A DNA stretch of 64,000 nucleotides from Streptomyces sp. NBC_00820 (lineage in GTDB: Bacteria > Actinomycetota > Actinomycetes > Streptomycetales > Streptomycetaceae). The position numbers and the translations under genes are program-made. Under the pieces are notes generated by a model. That model worked only from the letters and a program-made list of their open reading frames with translations. It searched no databases and was not told the origin of the DNA. Location: assembly GCF_036347055.1 (NCBI RefSeq), contig NZ_CP108882.1, positions 4,166,501-4,230,500 of the forward strand, given 5' to 3'. Position 1 is the stretch's first letter, and every line of letters begins with the position of its first letter. Positions 46,034 through 60,200 of the stretch are shown here, piece after piece.

Positions 46034-46606
46034 TCCTCCACAGATTCGGCGACTTTTTTCCGTCCACATGCTGGGGACTGCGAAGTTGTCCCGAACTGCA
46101 TCCACAGGGAACCTGGGACTCCACCGTCCCCGCAGCTCAGGGGGCTGTGGAATCGTGGACGAAGGATCTCCACAGGCTGTGGACAACGAGATGGTCCACA
46201 GGCTGTGCACGAAGTTTTCCACCGGTAGCCCACAGGTCGGCGGCAGTTGTCCCCAGCGATCACCAGCTTCTCCACATGGCTGTCCACTGTTCGGCAACGA
46301 GGCGCCTCCAGTCACCGCGTCGAGTGAAAGGCGTCACACGAAGGTGCCTGGTTGGGCTGTGGGAAACGTGGGTAAACCTGGGGACGCAGCTGGGGAGAAC
46401 TGCCCTCGCCCTGTGGGCGGTGTGTGCAGAACTTTCTGTTCTCCACAGAAACGGCGAGTTGTCCACTGCCTCCACCCACAGGGTCGGTGGACAAAATTCC
46501 TGCTCTGACCTGGGAAAACGTGGTTATCCACTGTATCCACAGCCCCTACTACTACTCCCAACTAGAGAGAGCTAGGAATCCGTTTCGAAGCGGGGCCTGT
46601 GCACAA
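46034..46606. other. oriC: Chromosomal replication origin oriC
   Basis: About 570 bases between dnaA and dnaN, rich in DnaA boxes in both directions. Exact TTGTCCACA type: 46178-46186. One mismatch: 46192-46200, 46459-46467, 46486-46494, 46524-46532 and 46598-46606. Weaker forms include 46060, 46098, 46166, 46204, 46215, 46268, 46280, 46358, 46439 and 46533. A short T6 run lies at 46053-46059, and a more A/T-rich stretch at 46490-46580 could be the unwinding site. Box density and position match known Streptomyces oriC, which has about 19 boxes. Confidence 0.95.
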
Positions 46607-46766
46607 CTCGGCCTCTCGAGCTCGGCTGCCCCTGCGACCGACTTGACCCCGACAGGCGCCTACTGTCAGTGCCGTGCGTCAGACTGGTCCCCGGTGTCCT
46701 GCCCTCCGCAGTGGGCGGTGACATCGAGTCGGAGGACTCAGTAGCAACAGCAGGAGGCGGCTTACG

Positions 46767-47897
46767 GTGAAGATCCGGGTGGAACGCGACGTACTCGCGG
46801 AGGCAGTGGCGTGGGCAGCACGCAGCCTCCCGGCCCGTCCGCCGGCGCCTGTCCTCGCCGGCTTGCTGCTGAAGGCCGAGGACGGCCAGCTGAGCCTGTC
46901 GAGCTTCGACTACGAGGTCTCGGCGCGTGTCAGCGTCGAGGCGGAGGTCGAGGAGGAGGGCACCGTCCTGGTCTCGGGCCGGCTGCTCGCCGACATCTCC
47001 CGTGCCCTGCCCAACCGCCCGGTGGAGATTTCCACAGACGGTGTACGGGCGACCGTGGTCTGCGGCTCCTCGCGGTTCACGCTCCACACACTGCCTGTGG
47101 AGGAATACCCGGCGCTGCCGCAGATGCCGAACGCCACGGGCACCGTCCCCGGCGAGGTCTTCGCCGCCGCCGTCTCCCAGGTGGCCATCGCCGCCGGCCG
47201 TGACGACACGCTGCCCGTGCTCACCGGTGTGCGCATCGAGATCGAGGGCGACACGGTCACCCTGGCCTCCACCGACCGCTACCGCTTCGCGGTCCGCGAG
47301 TTCCTGTGGAAGCCGGAGAACCCGGACGCCTCCGCGGTCGCCCTGGTGCCGGCCAAGACGCTCCTGGACACCGCCAAGTCCCTGGGCGCCGGTGACAGCG
47401 TCACGCTGGCGCTGTCCGGCTCGGGCGCGGGCGAGGGCCTGATCGGTTTCGAGGGCGCGGGGCGTCGTACGACCACGCGTCTGCTCGAGGGCGACCTGCC
47501 GAAGTACCGCACGCTGTTCCCGACCGAGTTCAACTCCGTCGCCGTGATCGAGACCGCCCCCTTCGTGGAGGCCGTCAAGCGTGTGGCCCTGGTCGCCGAG
47601 CGCAACACCCCGGTGCGGCTGAGCTTCGAGCAGGGCGTGCTGATCCTGGAGGCCGGTTCCAGCGACGACGCACAGGCTGTGGAGCGTGTGGAGGCGCAGC
47701 TGGAGGGCGACGACATCTCGATCGCCTTCAACCCGACCTTCCTGCTCGACGGTCTGAGCGCCATCGACTCCCCGGTGGCCCAGCTGTCGTTCACGACGTC
47801 CACGAAGCCCGCGCTGCTCAGCGGCAAGCCGGCGGTGGACGCGGAGGCGGACGACGCGTACAAGTACCTGATCATGCCGGTGCGGCTGAGCGGCTGA
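46767..47897 (+). CDS. dnaN: DNA polymerase III beta sliding clamp
   Basis: 376 residues with three similar clamp domains; start MKIRVERDVLAEAVAWAARS, end YKYLIMPVRLSG (the usual MP-R/L ending). Ring-shaped dimer that tethers the polymerase. GTG start after CAGCAGGAGGCGG. Immediately right of oriC. A DnaA-like box at 46598 lies in its upstream region. Confidence 0.98.
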   Translation: MKIRVERDVLAEAVAWAARSLPARPPAPVLAGLLLKAEDGQLSLSSFDYEVSARVSVEAEVEEEGTVLVSGRLLADISRALPNRPVEISTDGVRATVVCGSSRFTLHTLPVEEYPALPQMPNATGTVPGEVFAAAVSQVAIAAGRDDTLPVLTGVRIEIEGDTVTLASTDRYRFAVREFLWKPENPDASAVALVPAKTLLDTAKSLGAGDSVTLALSGSGAGEGLIGFEGAGRRTTTRLLEGDLPKYRTLFPTEFNSVAVIETAPFVEAVKRVALVAERNTPVRLSFEQGVLILEAGSSDDAQAVERVEAQLEGDDISIAFNPTFLLDGLSAIDSPVAQLSFTTSTKPALLSGKPAVDAEADDAYKYLIMPVRLSG

Positions 47898-47904
47898 CTG
47901 GCTG

Positions 47905-47948
47905 TGTCCGAGCGGTCGGCCGGGCCTTCGGGCCGGCCGACCGGGACA
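47905..47948. terminator. Terminator after dnaN
   Basis: Long G+C hairpin with 11 or more paired bases and an inner GGCC-TTCG-GGCC tetraloop arrangement, just after the dnaN stop. Confidence 0.75.
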
Positions 47949-48073
47949 AAGCTCCAGGTGGGGGCATACGTATGAGCGCGTATGCCCACAGCTGTGCGTG
48001 AGCGTCCGGGTTTAGGCTCGGCTCGGGCACGTGGGTGCCCCTCACGCCACACAGCGACCTAAGGAACACACTG

Positions 48074-48949
48074 ATGGAGCTCGGTCTCGTCGGCCTCGGC
48101 AAGATGGGCGGCAACATGCGCGAGCGGATCCGCCGCGCCGGCCACACCGTCATCGGATACGACCGCAACGCCGACGTCGCGGATGTCCACAGCCTGGAAG
48201 AGCTTGTGGGCAAGCTCAGCGCGCCGCGCGTGGTCTGGGTGATGGTCCCGGCCGGTGAGCCCACCCAGAGCACGGTCGACCAGCTCGCCGAGCTGCTGGA
48301 GCCCGGCGACGTGGTCGTGGACGGCGGCAACTCGCGCTGGACGGACGACGAGAAGCACGCGGAGGAGCTGGCCGCCAAGGGCATAGGCTTCGTCGACTGT
48401 GGCGTCTCTGGCGGTGTCTGGGGCCTGGAGAACGGCTACGCGCTGATGTACGGCGGCGACGCCGAGAACGTCGCGAAGGTGCAGCCGGTCTTCGACGCGC
48501 TGAAGCCGGAGGGTGACCTCGGTTCGGTGCACGCCGGCAAGGTCGGCGCGGGCCACTTCGCGAAGATGGTCCACAACGGCATCGAGTACGCGATGATGCA
48601 GGCCTACGCCGAGGGCTGGGAGCTGCTGGAGAAGGTCGACTCCGTGGAGAACGTCCGCGAGGTCTTCCGTTCCTGGCAGGAGGGCACGGTCATCCGTTCC
48701 TGGCTGCTCGACCTGGCGGTCAACGCGCTCGACGACGACGAGCACCTTCAGGGCCTGCGCGGTTTCGCGCAGGACTCGGGTGAGGGACGCTGGACGGTGG
48801 AGGCCGCGATCGACAACGCGGTGCCGCTGCCCGCGATCACCGCGTCGCTGTTCGCGCGGTTCGCCTCCCGGCAGGACGACTCGCCGCAGATGAAGATGAT
48901 CGCCGCGCTGCGCAACCAGTTCGGTGGTCACGCCGTAGAGAAGAAGTAG
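48074..48949 (+). CDS. 6-phosphogluconate dehydrogenase, NAD-type short form
   Basis: 291 residues, shorter than the 470-residue NADP enzyme. N-terminal Rossmann MELGLVGLGKMGGNMRERI, substrate motifs VVDGGNSRWTDD and CGVSGGVWGLENGYALMYGG, and the catalytic HNGIEYAMMQAYAEG. Oxidises and decarboxylates 6-phosphogluconate to ribulose-5-phosphate. ATG follows CCTAAGGAACAC. Its place between dnaN and recF is conserved in Streptomyces, although the metabolic link is unclear. Confidence 0.92.
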   Translation: MELGLVGLGKMGGNMRERIRRAGHTVIGYDRNADVADVHSLEELVGKLSAPRVVWVMVPAGEPTQSTVDQLAELLEPGDVVVDGGNSRWTDDEKHAEELAAKGIGFVDCGVSGGVWGLENGYALMYGGDAENVAKVQPVFDALKPEGDLGSVHAGKVGAGHFAKMVHNGIEYAMMQAYAEGWELLEKVDSVENVREVFRSWQEGTVIRSWLLDLAVNALDDDEHLQGLRGFAQDSGEGRWTVEAAIDNAVPLPAITASLFARFASRQDDSPQMKMIAALRNQFGGHAVEKK

Positions 48950-49003
48950 TCCACAGGGTCGCCTCCGCGATCCGCAATCCCTGGGGGAGGTCGGCGAACG
49001 ACC

Positions 49004-50125
49004 ATGCACGTGACGCATCTTTCGCTGGCCGACTTCCGCTCGTACGCCCGGGCCGAGGTTCCTCTCGACCCGGGCGTCACGGCTTTCGTGGGCCCCAACG
49101 GGCAGGGCAAGACCAACCTGGTCGAGGCGGTCGGCTATCTCGCCACTCTCGGCAGTCACCGCGTCTCCTCCGACGCCCCTCTGGTGCGCATGGGAGCCGA
49201 CCGGGCCGTGGTGCGGGCGCAGGTCCGCCAGGGTGAGCGGCAGCAGCTGGTGGAGCTGGAGCTGAACCCCGGCCGGGCGAACCGGGCCCGGATCAACCGG
49301 TCCTCGCAGGTCAGGCCGAGAGACGTGCTGGGGATCGTGCGGACGGTGCTGTTCGCGCCGGAGGACCTGGCGCTGGTCAAGGGTGATCCGGGTGAGCGTC
49401 GGCGGTTCCTGGACGAGCTGATCACCGCGCGTTCGCCGCGGATGGCCGGTGTGCGTTCGGACTACGACCGGGTGCTCAAGCAGCGCAACACGTTGCTGAA
49501 GACCGCCGCTCTCGCGCGCCGGCACGGCGGCCGTTCCATGGACCTGTCCACCCTCGACGTGTGGGACCAGCATCTCGCGCGCGTGGGTGCCGAGCTGCTC
49601 GCCCAGCGGCTGGATCTGATCGCGGTGCTGCAGCCGCTGGCCGACAAGGCGTATGAGCAGCTGGCACCCGGGGGCGGTCCGCTGGCGCTGGAGTACAAGC
49701 CGTCCGCGCCGGGTGAGGCGCATGCGCGTGAGGGGCTGTACGCGCAGTTGACGGCGGCTCTGGCCGAGGCGCGCAAGCAGGAGATCGAGCGGGGTGTGAC
49801 CCTCGTGGGTCCGCATCGGGATGATCTGGTTCTGAGGCTGGGGCAGCTGCCCGCGAAGGGGTACGCCTCGCACGGTGAGTCCTGGTCCTATGCCCTCGCC
49901 TTGCGGCTGGCGTCGTACGAGCTGTTGCGCGCGGAGGGCAATGAGCCGGTGCTGGTGCTGGACGACGTGTTCGCGGAGCTGGACGCCCGTCGTCGGGAGC
50001 GGCTGGCGGAGCTGGTGGCGCCGGGTGAGCAGGTGCTGGTGACCGCGGCCGTGGACGACGATGTGCCGGAGCTGTTGGCGGGTGCGCGGTACGCGGTGGC
50101 CGGTGGGACGGTGGAGCGCGTATGA
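49004..50125 (+). CDS. recF: DNA replication and repair protein RecF
   Basis: 373 residues. Walker [11 protein letters not shown] near residue 30, Walker [16 protein letters not shown] near 325, and the ABC-type signature region between. Loads RecA at gaps with RecO and RecR. ATG follows GGGGGAGGTCGG; overlaps the next gene by 4 bases (ATGA). Confidence 0.97.
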   Translation: MHVTHLSLADFRSYARAEVPLDPGVTAFVGPNGQGKTNLVEAVGYLATLGSHRVSSDAPLVRMGADRAVVRAQVRQGERQQLVELELNPGRANRARINRSSQVRPRDVLGIVRTVLFAPEDLALVKGDPGERRRFLDELITARSPRMAGVRSDYDRVLKQRNTLLKTAALARRHGGRSMDLSTLDVWDQHLARVGAELLAQRLDLIAVLQPLADKAYEQLAPGGGPLALEYKPSAPGEAHAREGLYAQLTAALAEARKQEIERGVTLVGPHRDDLVLRLGQLPAKGYASHGESWSYALALRLASYELLRAEGNEPVLVLDDVFAELDARRRERLAELVAPGEQVLVTAAVDDDVPELLAGARYAVAGGTVERV

Positions 50126-50700
50126 GCGCCGGGGAGCCCGCCGGCGAGAAGAAGGTGTCCGGCGGCGCGAGGAAGGCGGGTGACGCCCAGCGGGCGCCCG
50201 AGCCGTCCGGTGTCGACCTCGCGCGCGTGGCGTTGCGCGCGGCGAAGGAACAGGCACGCGCGCGTGGGGATGCCGCGCGGCAGAAGAAGCAGGTGCGGCG
50301 TGGTGGCGGTCTGCGGTCCGGTGCGCGCGCCGACGGCCGTGATCCGATGGCGCTCGGGGCGGCGATCAACCGGTTGATCAATGAGCGTGGCTGGGAGACG
50401 CCGGCGGCGGTGGGCGGTGTGATGGGCCGCTGGCCGCAGATCGTCGGCGAGGACCTGGCCAAGCATTGTGTGCCGCAGCGGTACGACGAGGACGAGCGGG
50501 TGCTGTCGGTGAGTTGCGACTCGACGGCGTGGGCGACTCAGCTGCGGTTGCTGGCTCCGACTCTGGTGGCCCGGCTGAACGAGGATCTCGGGCACGGCAC
50601 GGTGCGGTTGCTCAAGGTCAACGGGCCGGCGGGCCCGGCGCGGAGGTACGGGCCGTTGCGTGCTCCGGGGAGCACGGGGCCCGGCGATACCTACGGGTGA
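50122..50700 (+). CDS. DUF721/DciA-like protein
   Basis: 192 residues. The conserved core lies at about 80-165 ([51 protein letters not shown]). The N-terminal 75 residues are Lys/Arg/Ala-rich. Actinobacteria have no DnaC, and DUF721 proteins related to DciA are thought to help load DnaB; direct evidence for this protein is not visible. Coupled to recF, before gyrB. Confidence 0.9.
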   Translation: MSAGEPAGEKKVSGGARKAGDAQRAPEPSGVDLARVALRAAKEQARARGDAARQKKQVRRGGGLRSGARADGRDPMALGAAINRLINERGWETPAAVGGVMGRWPQIVGEDLAKHCVPQRYDEDERVLSVSCDSTAWATQLRLLAPTLVARLNEDLGHGTVRLLKVNGPAGPARRYGPLRAPGSTGPGDTYG

Positions 50701-50730
50701 CGCACTTCACTCGGGGGTGAGGTGTATCAC
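50697..50730. terminator. Hairpin at the end of the DUF721 gene
   Basis: 14-bp stem with one mismatch and two G-T pairs (50697-50710 with 50717-50730), overlapping the stop codon. Confidence 0.5.
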
Positions 50731-53141
<2,411 letters not shown>

Positions 53142-53183
53142 GTCGGTCTCAGCTGACCGCATCAGGAAGGATCTTCACCAGCA

Positions 53184-55799
<2,616 letters not shown>

Positions 55800-55817
55800 C
55801 GCGAGGAGTGAGTGATC

Positions 55818-56732
55818 GTGAGCGGAGCCACGGGCGCCGGATCGGCCGGTACCTCCACGGGTACGGAGGCGGACGGCGGCGGCCGTGGCTCCGCCGCGAG
55901 CAAGGCGGGCAAGGCGAGTAAGGCGAGTAAGGCGGACCGGGGGAACAAGGGGGGCACCGCCGCCGCGGCGGCCGCGAAGGGGACGGTGGCGGCCGCGGCC
56001 GCGAGCGACCCGGAGACGGCCGGCCTGAAGGCGGTCGGGTCGAAGGCTGACGCTCCCTCATCCTCCGAGGCCGCCTCCTCCGCTCCTTCCGCGTCCGCCT
56101 CGTCCTCCTCTCCTTCTTCCTCCACCTCTGATTCCTCCACCTCCGACACGCATGGATCCCAGGGGGGAACTGTGACGGACACCCGAGGCCCGCAGGCCCA
56201 GTCCGCAGGCGGCGCGGCCGAGTCCCGGCCGGGCTCCCCGCTGCCCGGGGAGCGGCGCTCCGACCAGGCGGACGGGCCGTACCACCCGCCGCAGGCCTAC
56301 CCGGCGCAGGCGCCCTCCGGTGCCGTACGCCGGCCGCGTACCGGGGCGCGGACCGCGCCGCGTACCCGCAAGGCGCGGCTGCGGGTGGCGAAGGCCGACC
56401 CGTGGTCGGTGATGAAGGTCAGCTTCCTGCTCTCCATCGCGCTGGGCATCTGCACGATCGTCGCCGCGGCGGTGCTGTGGATGGTCATGGACGCCATGGG
56501 CGTCTTCTCCACGGTGGGCGGCACGATCTCGGAGGCGACCGGTTCCAACGAGGCGAATGGTTTCGACCTCCAGGCTTTCCTGTCCCTGCCGAACGTCCTG
56601 ATGTTCACGACGATCATCGCGATCATCGATGTCGTCCTCGCGACGGCGCTGGCCACGCTCGGCGCCTTCATCTACAACCTCTCCGCGGGCTTCGTGGGCG
56701 GCATCGAGCTGACGCTGGCCGAGGACGAGTGA
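55818..56732 (+). CDS. DUF3566-type membrane protein
   Basis: 304 residues. Residues 1-200 are low-complexity Ala/Gly/Ser/Lys then Pro/Arg; the conserved part is about 195-304, with two helices (VSFLLSIALGICTIVAAAVLWMV; VLMFTTIIAIIDVVLATALATLG) and an acidic end LTLAEDE. GTG 55818 follows GCGAGGAG; a second in-frame GTG at 56172 has an even better site (AGGGGGGAACT), so a short form of 186 residues is possible. The gene follows gyrA in most actinobacteria; function unknown. Confidence 0.85.
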   Translation: MSGATGAGSAGTSTGTEADGGGRGSAASKAGKASKASKADRGNKGGTAAAAAAKGTVAAAAASDPETAGLKAVGSKADAPSSSEAASSAPSASASSSSPSSSTSDSSTSDTHGSQGGTVTDTRGPQAQSAGGAAESRPGSPLPGERRSDQADGPYHPPQAYPAQAPSGAVRRPRTGARTAPRTRKARLRVAKADPWSVMKVSFLLSIALGICTIVAAAVLWMVMDAMGVFSTVGGTISEATGSNEANGFDLQAFLSLPNVLMFTTIIAIIDVVLATALATLGAFIYNLSAGFVGGIELTLAEDE

Positions 56733-56844
56733 CCCCGTCCGCCGTGCCGCGACGGCGGTCCCCGACAACCGATTTTGGGACTGCCGCCCTCGTGCGCTAA
56801 TCTTCAGGAGTCAGCGCGCGGGACACACACCCGCAAAGCGCGGC

Positions 56845-56918
56845 GGGGCTATAGCTCAGTTGGTTAGAGCGCATCCCTGATAAGGATGAGGCCACAGGTT
56901 CAAATCCTGTTAGCCCCA
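56845..56918 (+). tRNA. tRNA-Ile (GAT anticodon)
   Basis: 74 bases with full cloverleaf: acceptor arms GGGGCTA (56845-56851) and TAGCCCC (56911-56917), D-loop AGCTCAGTTGGTTAGAGC, anticodon stem CATCC/GGATG around CTGATAA with GAT at 56879-56881, and T-loop GGTTCAAATCC. Discriminator A; CCA is not encoded and would be added by the cca product. Confidence 0.98.
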
Positions 56919-56923
56919 CTTGT

Positions 56924-56960
56924 ACGAAGACCCCCGGCCATCATGGTCGGGGGTCTTCGT
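56924..56960. terminator. Terminator after tRNA-Ile
   Basis: 17-bp stem with one G-T pair and a 3-base loop, 6 bases beyond the tRNA. Confidence 0.85.
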
Positions 56961-57070
56961 CGTATGTGCCCGAGTCTTCGGGGCCGCTCGCTCCGGAGCG
57001 GCTGCGTCCAGGAGGCGCTGAGTGATGGCGGGGCTGTGTGCCGGACCGGGGGCCGCCCGCGGAACACGAG

Positions 57071-57140
57071 TGGGCACGTGCGGGCACGTGCGGGCACGTG
57101 TGGACGGGTGCGGGCACGTGTGGACGCGTGCCGGGGCGTG
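57071..57140. repeat. Seven tandem 10-bp repeats
   Basis: Decamers of the type CGGGCACGTG (four of CGGG/TGGGCACGTG, then variants TGGACGGGTG, TGGACGCGTG, CCGGGGCGTG), in the non-coding gap between tRNA-Ile and the WD40 gene. The rest of 56961-57289 holds no supported gene. Confidence 0.85.
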
Positions 57141-57146
57141 AGAAAA

Positions 57147-57184
57147 CCCGATCGCTGGCGACGGGGGATGCACCAGCGATCGGG
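57147..57184 (-). terminator. Likely terminator of the WD40 gene
   Basis: 12-bp perfect stem with a 14-base loop followed by TTTT on the minus strand, about 105 bases beyond the WD40 stop. Confidence 0.65.
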
Positions 57185-57289
57185 CTATGGCCAAGGGTAA
57201 CAAGGTTGGTTGGGCCGGGGGAGGTAAGTCGGGTGAGAAATCACGGGTAACGGGCTTGAACAGGCGGGTAGTTGGCCTGTCTTGATCGT

Positions 57290-60200
57290 TCAGGCTGGGC
57301 ACGGGGGGTCGTAGGACAGGCGCGGGAGGTATTCGTGCCACCGCTGCGGGGTCAGCACGCCCTGGGTGACCGAGCAGATGTGCCGGATCGCCTCGTCGGC
57401 GTCCAGGCTCCACAGGCGGACCGTGTCGGCGCCGCTGGAGACGCCGAGGACGTGACGGGTGGGGCTGAAGGACAGGAAGTTGCCGGTCTTGGCGTAGGGG
57501 CTCATCGACTGGCCGATGGGGGTGGCCGAGGCAGGGACGGCGACGTCCCACAGGCGGACCGTGTTGTCGTTGCCGCCGCTGGCCAGGGTGCGGCCGTGCG
57601 CGTCGAACGTCAGGGACGTGACCGCCTCGGTGTGGCCGGTCAGGGGTGAGCCGAGCGGGACCGCGACGCGGAGGTCGGAGACGTTCCACAGCCGTACGGT
57701 GTCGTCGTCGCCGCCGCTCGCCAGGGTGCGGCCGTCGGGGCTGTAGGCGAGGGCGTTGACGGGGCCGGAGTGGCCGGTGAGCGCGGAGCCGAGCGCGGTG
57801 GCGCGGCCCGGGTCGGTGACGTCCCACAGCCGGATCGTGCCGTCGGCGCTCCCACTGGCGAGCGTGTGCCCGCCGGGGGCGAACGCGAGGGCGTTGACGA
57901 AGCCCCGGTGGCCGGTGAGGGGCGAGCCGAGCGCGGTCGCGGTGCGCGGGCGGGTGACGTCCCACAGCTGGATCGTGCGGTCGTCGTAGGCGGTGGCCAG
58001 GGTGTGGCCGTCGGGGCTGTAGGCGAGGGCGTCAGGGCCCATGAAGCGGGTGTGCAACGGCAGGGGAGGCCCGGCGGGGACGGGGCGTGCCGGGTCGGTG
58101 ACGTTCCACAGGTACACGGACCGGTCGCCGGTCAGCACGGCGAGGGTGCGGCCGTCGGGGGAGAACACCATCGAGCGCTGTCCGCCGTCGGCGCGCATGA
58201 AGGGGGAGCCGAGCGGTTCGGGCCGGCCGGGCCGCGCGACGTTCCACAGCCGCAGCCGGCCGTCGCGGGCGGCCGTGGCGAGCACCTTGCCGTCCCGGCG
58301 GAACGCCCCGCCGCGGCCGGTCATGTCCGATGTCGGCACCGACCACAGTCTGACCTTGCTGTCGCCGCTGCCGGTGGCCAGGGTGCGCCCGTCGGGGCTG
58401 AATCCGAGCGCGTACATCTCGCCGCTGCCGCCCGCGAGCGGCTCGCCGACCTGCGACGGGGACGCCGGATCGGCGACGTTCCACAGGCTCGCGGTGCTGT
58501 CCGCGCTGGCGGCGGCGAGCCGGCCGCCGTCCGGGCTGAAGGCCACGGACCAGACCGGGCCGGTGTGGCCGGTGAGCGGCGCGCCGAGCGGTGCCGCGTG
58601 CGCGGGGTCGGCGACGTTCCACAGCCGGATGGTGTCGTCCGCGCTGCCGCTGGCCAGGGTGCGCCCGTCGGGGCTGAACGCCACCGAGTGCACGAGGTCC
58701 GTGTGGCCCCGCAGCACCGTCCTCGACGGCCGCGGGTGGCGGGGGTCGGCGACGTTCCACAGCCGTACGGCGGCGTCGTCGCCGCCCGCCGCGAGGGTGC
58801 GGCCGTCGGGGCTGAACGTCACGCAGCGCACGGCCGCGCCGGTGCCGCGCAGCACGCCGAGCGCCTTCGGCCGGCGCGGGTCGGCCACGTTCCACAGGCG
58901 GACGGTGTGGTCCTCCCCGGCGCCGGCCAGGGTGCGGCCGTCGGGGCTGAAGGCGACCAGGTAGATGGTGCCCTGGTGGCCGGCCAGGGGCGTGCCGCGC
59001 GGGCGGGGGTGTGCGGGGTCGGTGACGTCCCACAGGCGGATCGTGCCGTCGTCTCCGGCGCTGGCCAGGGTGTGGCCGTCGGGGCTGAAGACCGCGCTGC
59101 TCACCCAGCTCGTGTGGCCGGTGAGCGGCTTGCCGAGCGGCTTCGGGCTGCCGCGGCCGGACACGTCCCACAGGCGCACGGTGCGGTCGTAGCCGGCGGT
59201 GGCCAGGGTGTGGCCGTCGGGGCTGAAGGAGGTGAGGTAGACGGCGCCGGTGTGGCCGGTCAGGGAGGTGGCGAGCGGCGCGTTCACGATGGAGATCAGC
59301 CTGCTGTACGTCCCCTCGTCGCCGGGGCGCCGCTGGTGGGCGACCAGGTCGAGCTGGGCGGCCAGCGAGGGATCGGTGTGCTGGACCCGGTCGGCCTCGG
59401 CGAGCACCTGTTCGAACACGGCGTCGTCCCGCTGCTGCCACGCGACCACCGCCGAGCCGGCGGCCAGGACGGCGAGTACGACCACCGCCGCCACCGCGGC
59501 CCTGCTGATCAGGACCGTACGCCTGCGCAGCCGCACCGAGGCGGCCAGGAACTCCACCGCGCCGCGGGTCAGAACGGTGTCCCCGGCGGACTCCGCCCAG
59601 CCGCGGGCCTGCTCCAGGCGCGAGCCCCGGTACAGCAGGGAGCTGTCCCGCTCGGTCGCCTCCCAGGCCCTGCCGTCCTCCTCCAGGCGCTGGCGCAGCA
59701 GATGGTCGCCCCGGTTGTCGTCGATCCAGTGGCGCAGCCGGGGCCACGCGTGCAGCAGTGCCTCGTGGGTGATCTCCACGGTGTCCGCGTCGAGGGTCAC
59801 CAGCCGGGCGCGGACCAGCGCCTCCAGCGACTCCTCGGTCTTGTCCGGGTCCGTCGACTCCCGCGCCAGCTGGCGCCGCGTGCCCCGCCGCCGGGTGGCC
59901 TGGGTGTCCTCGCCCAGCCGTACCAGGCGCAGCAGGAGCAGCCGGGCCGCGGTGCGGGCGGCCGGGTCCAGGCTGGACCAGGCACGTTCGGCGGTGGCCG
60001 CCACGGCCCCCTGGATGCCGCCCGCCGCGCGGTAGCCGGCCAGCGTCAGCCGGCCGCCCTTGCGCCGCTGCCAGGTGACGAGGAGGGCGTGGGACAGCAG
60101 CGGGAGCACGCCCGAGTCGTGGGCCCCGCGCGGGCCGTCGGCGCTGACCTCGCGGACGATCAGCTCGGTCAGCCCCGGCTCCAGTTCCAGCCCCACCGCC

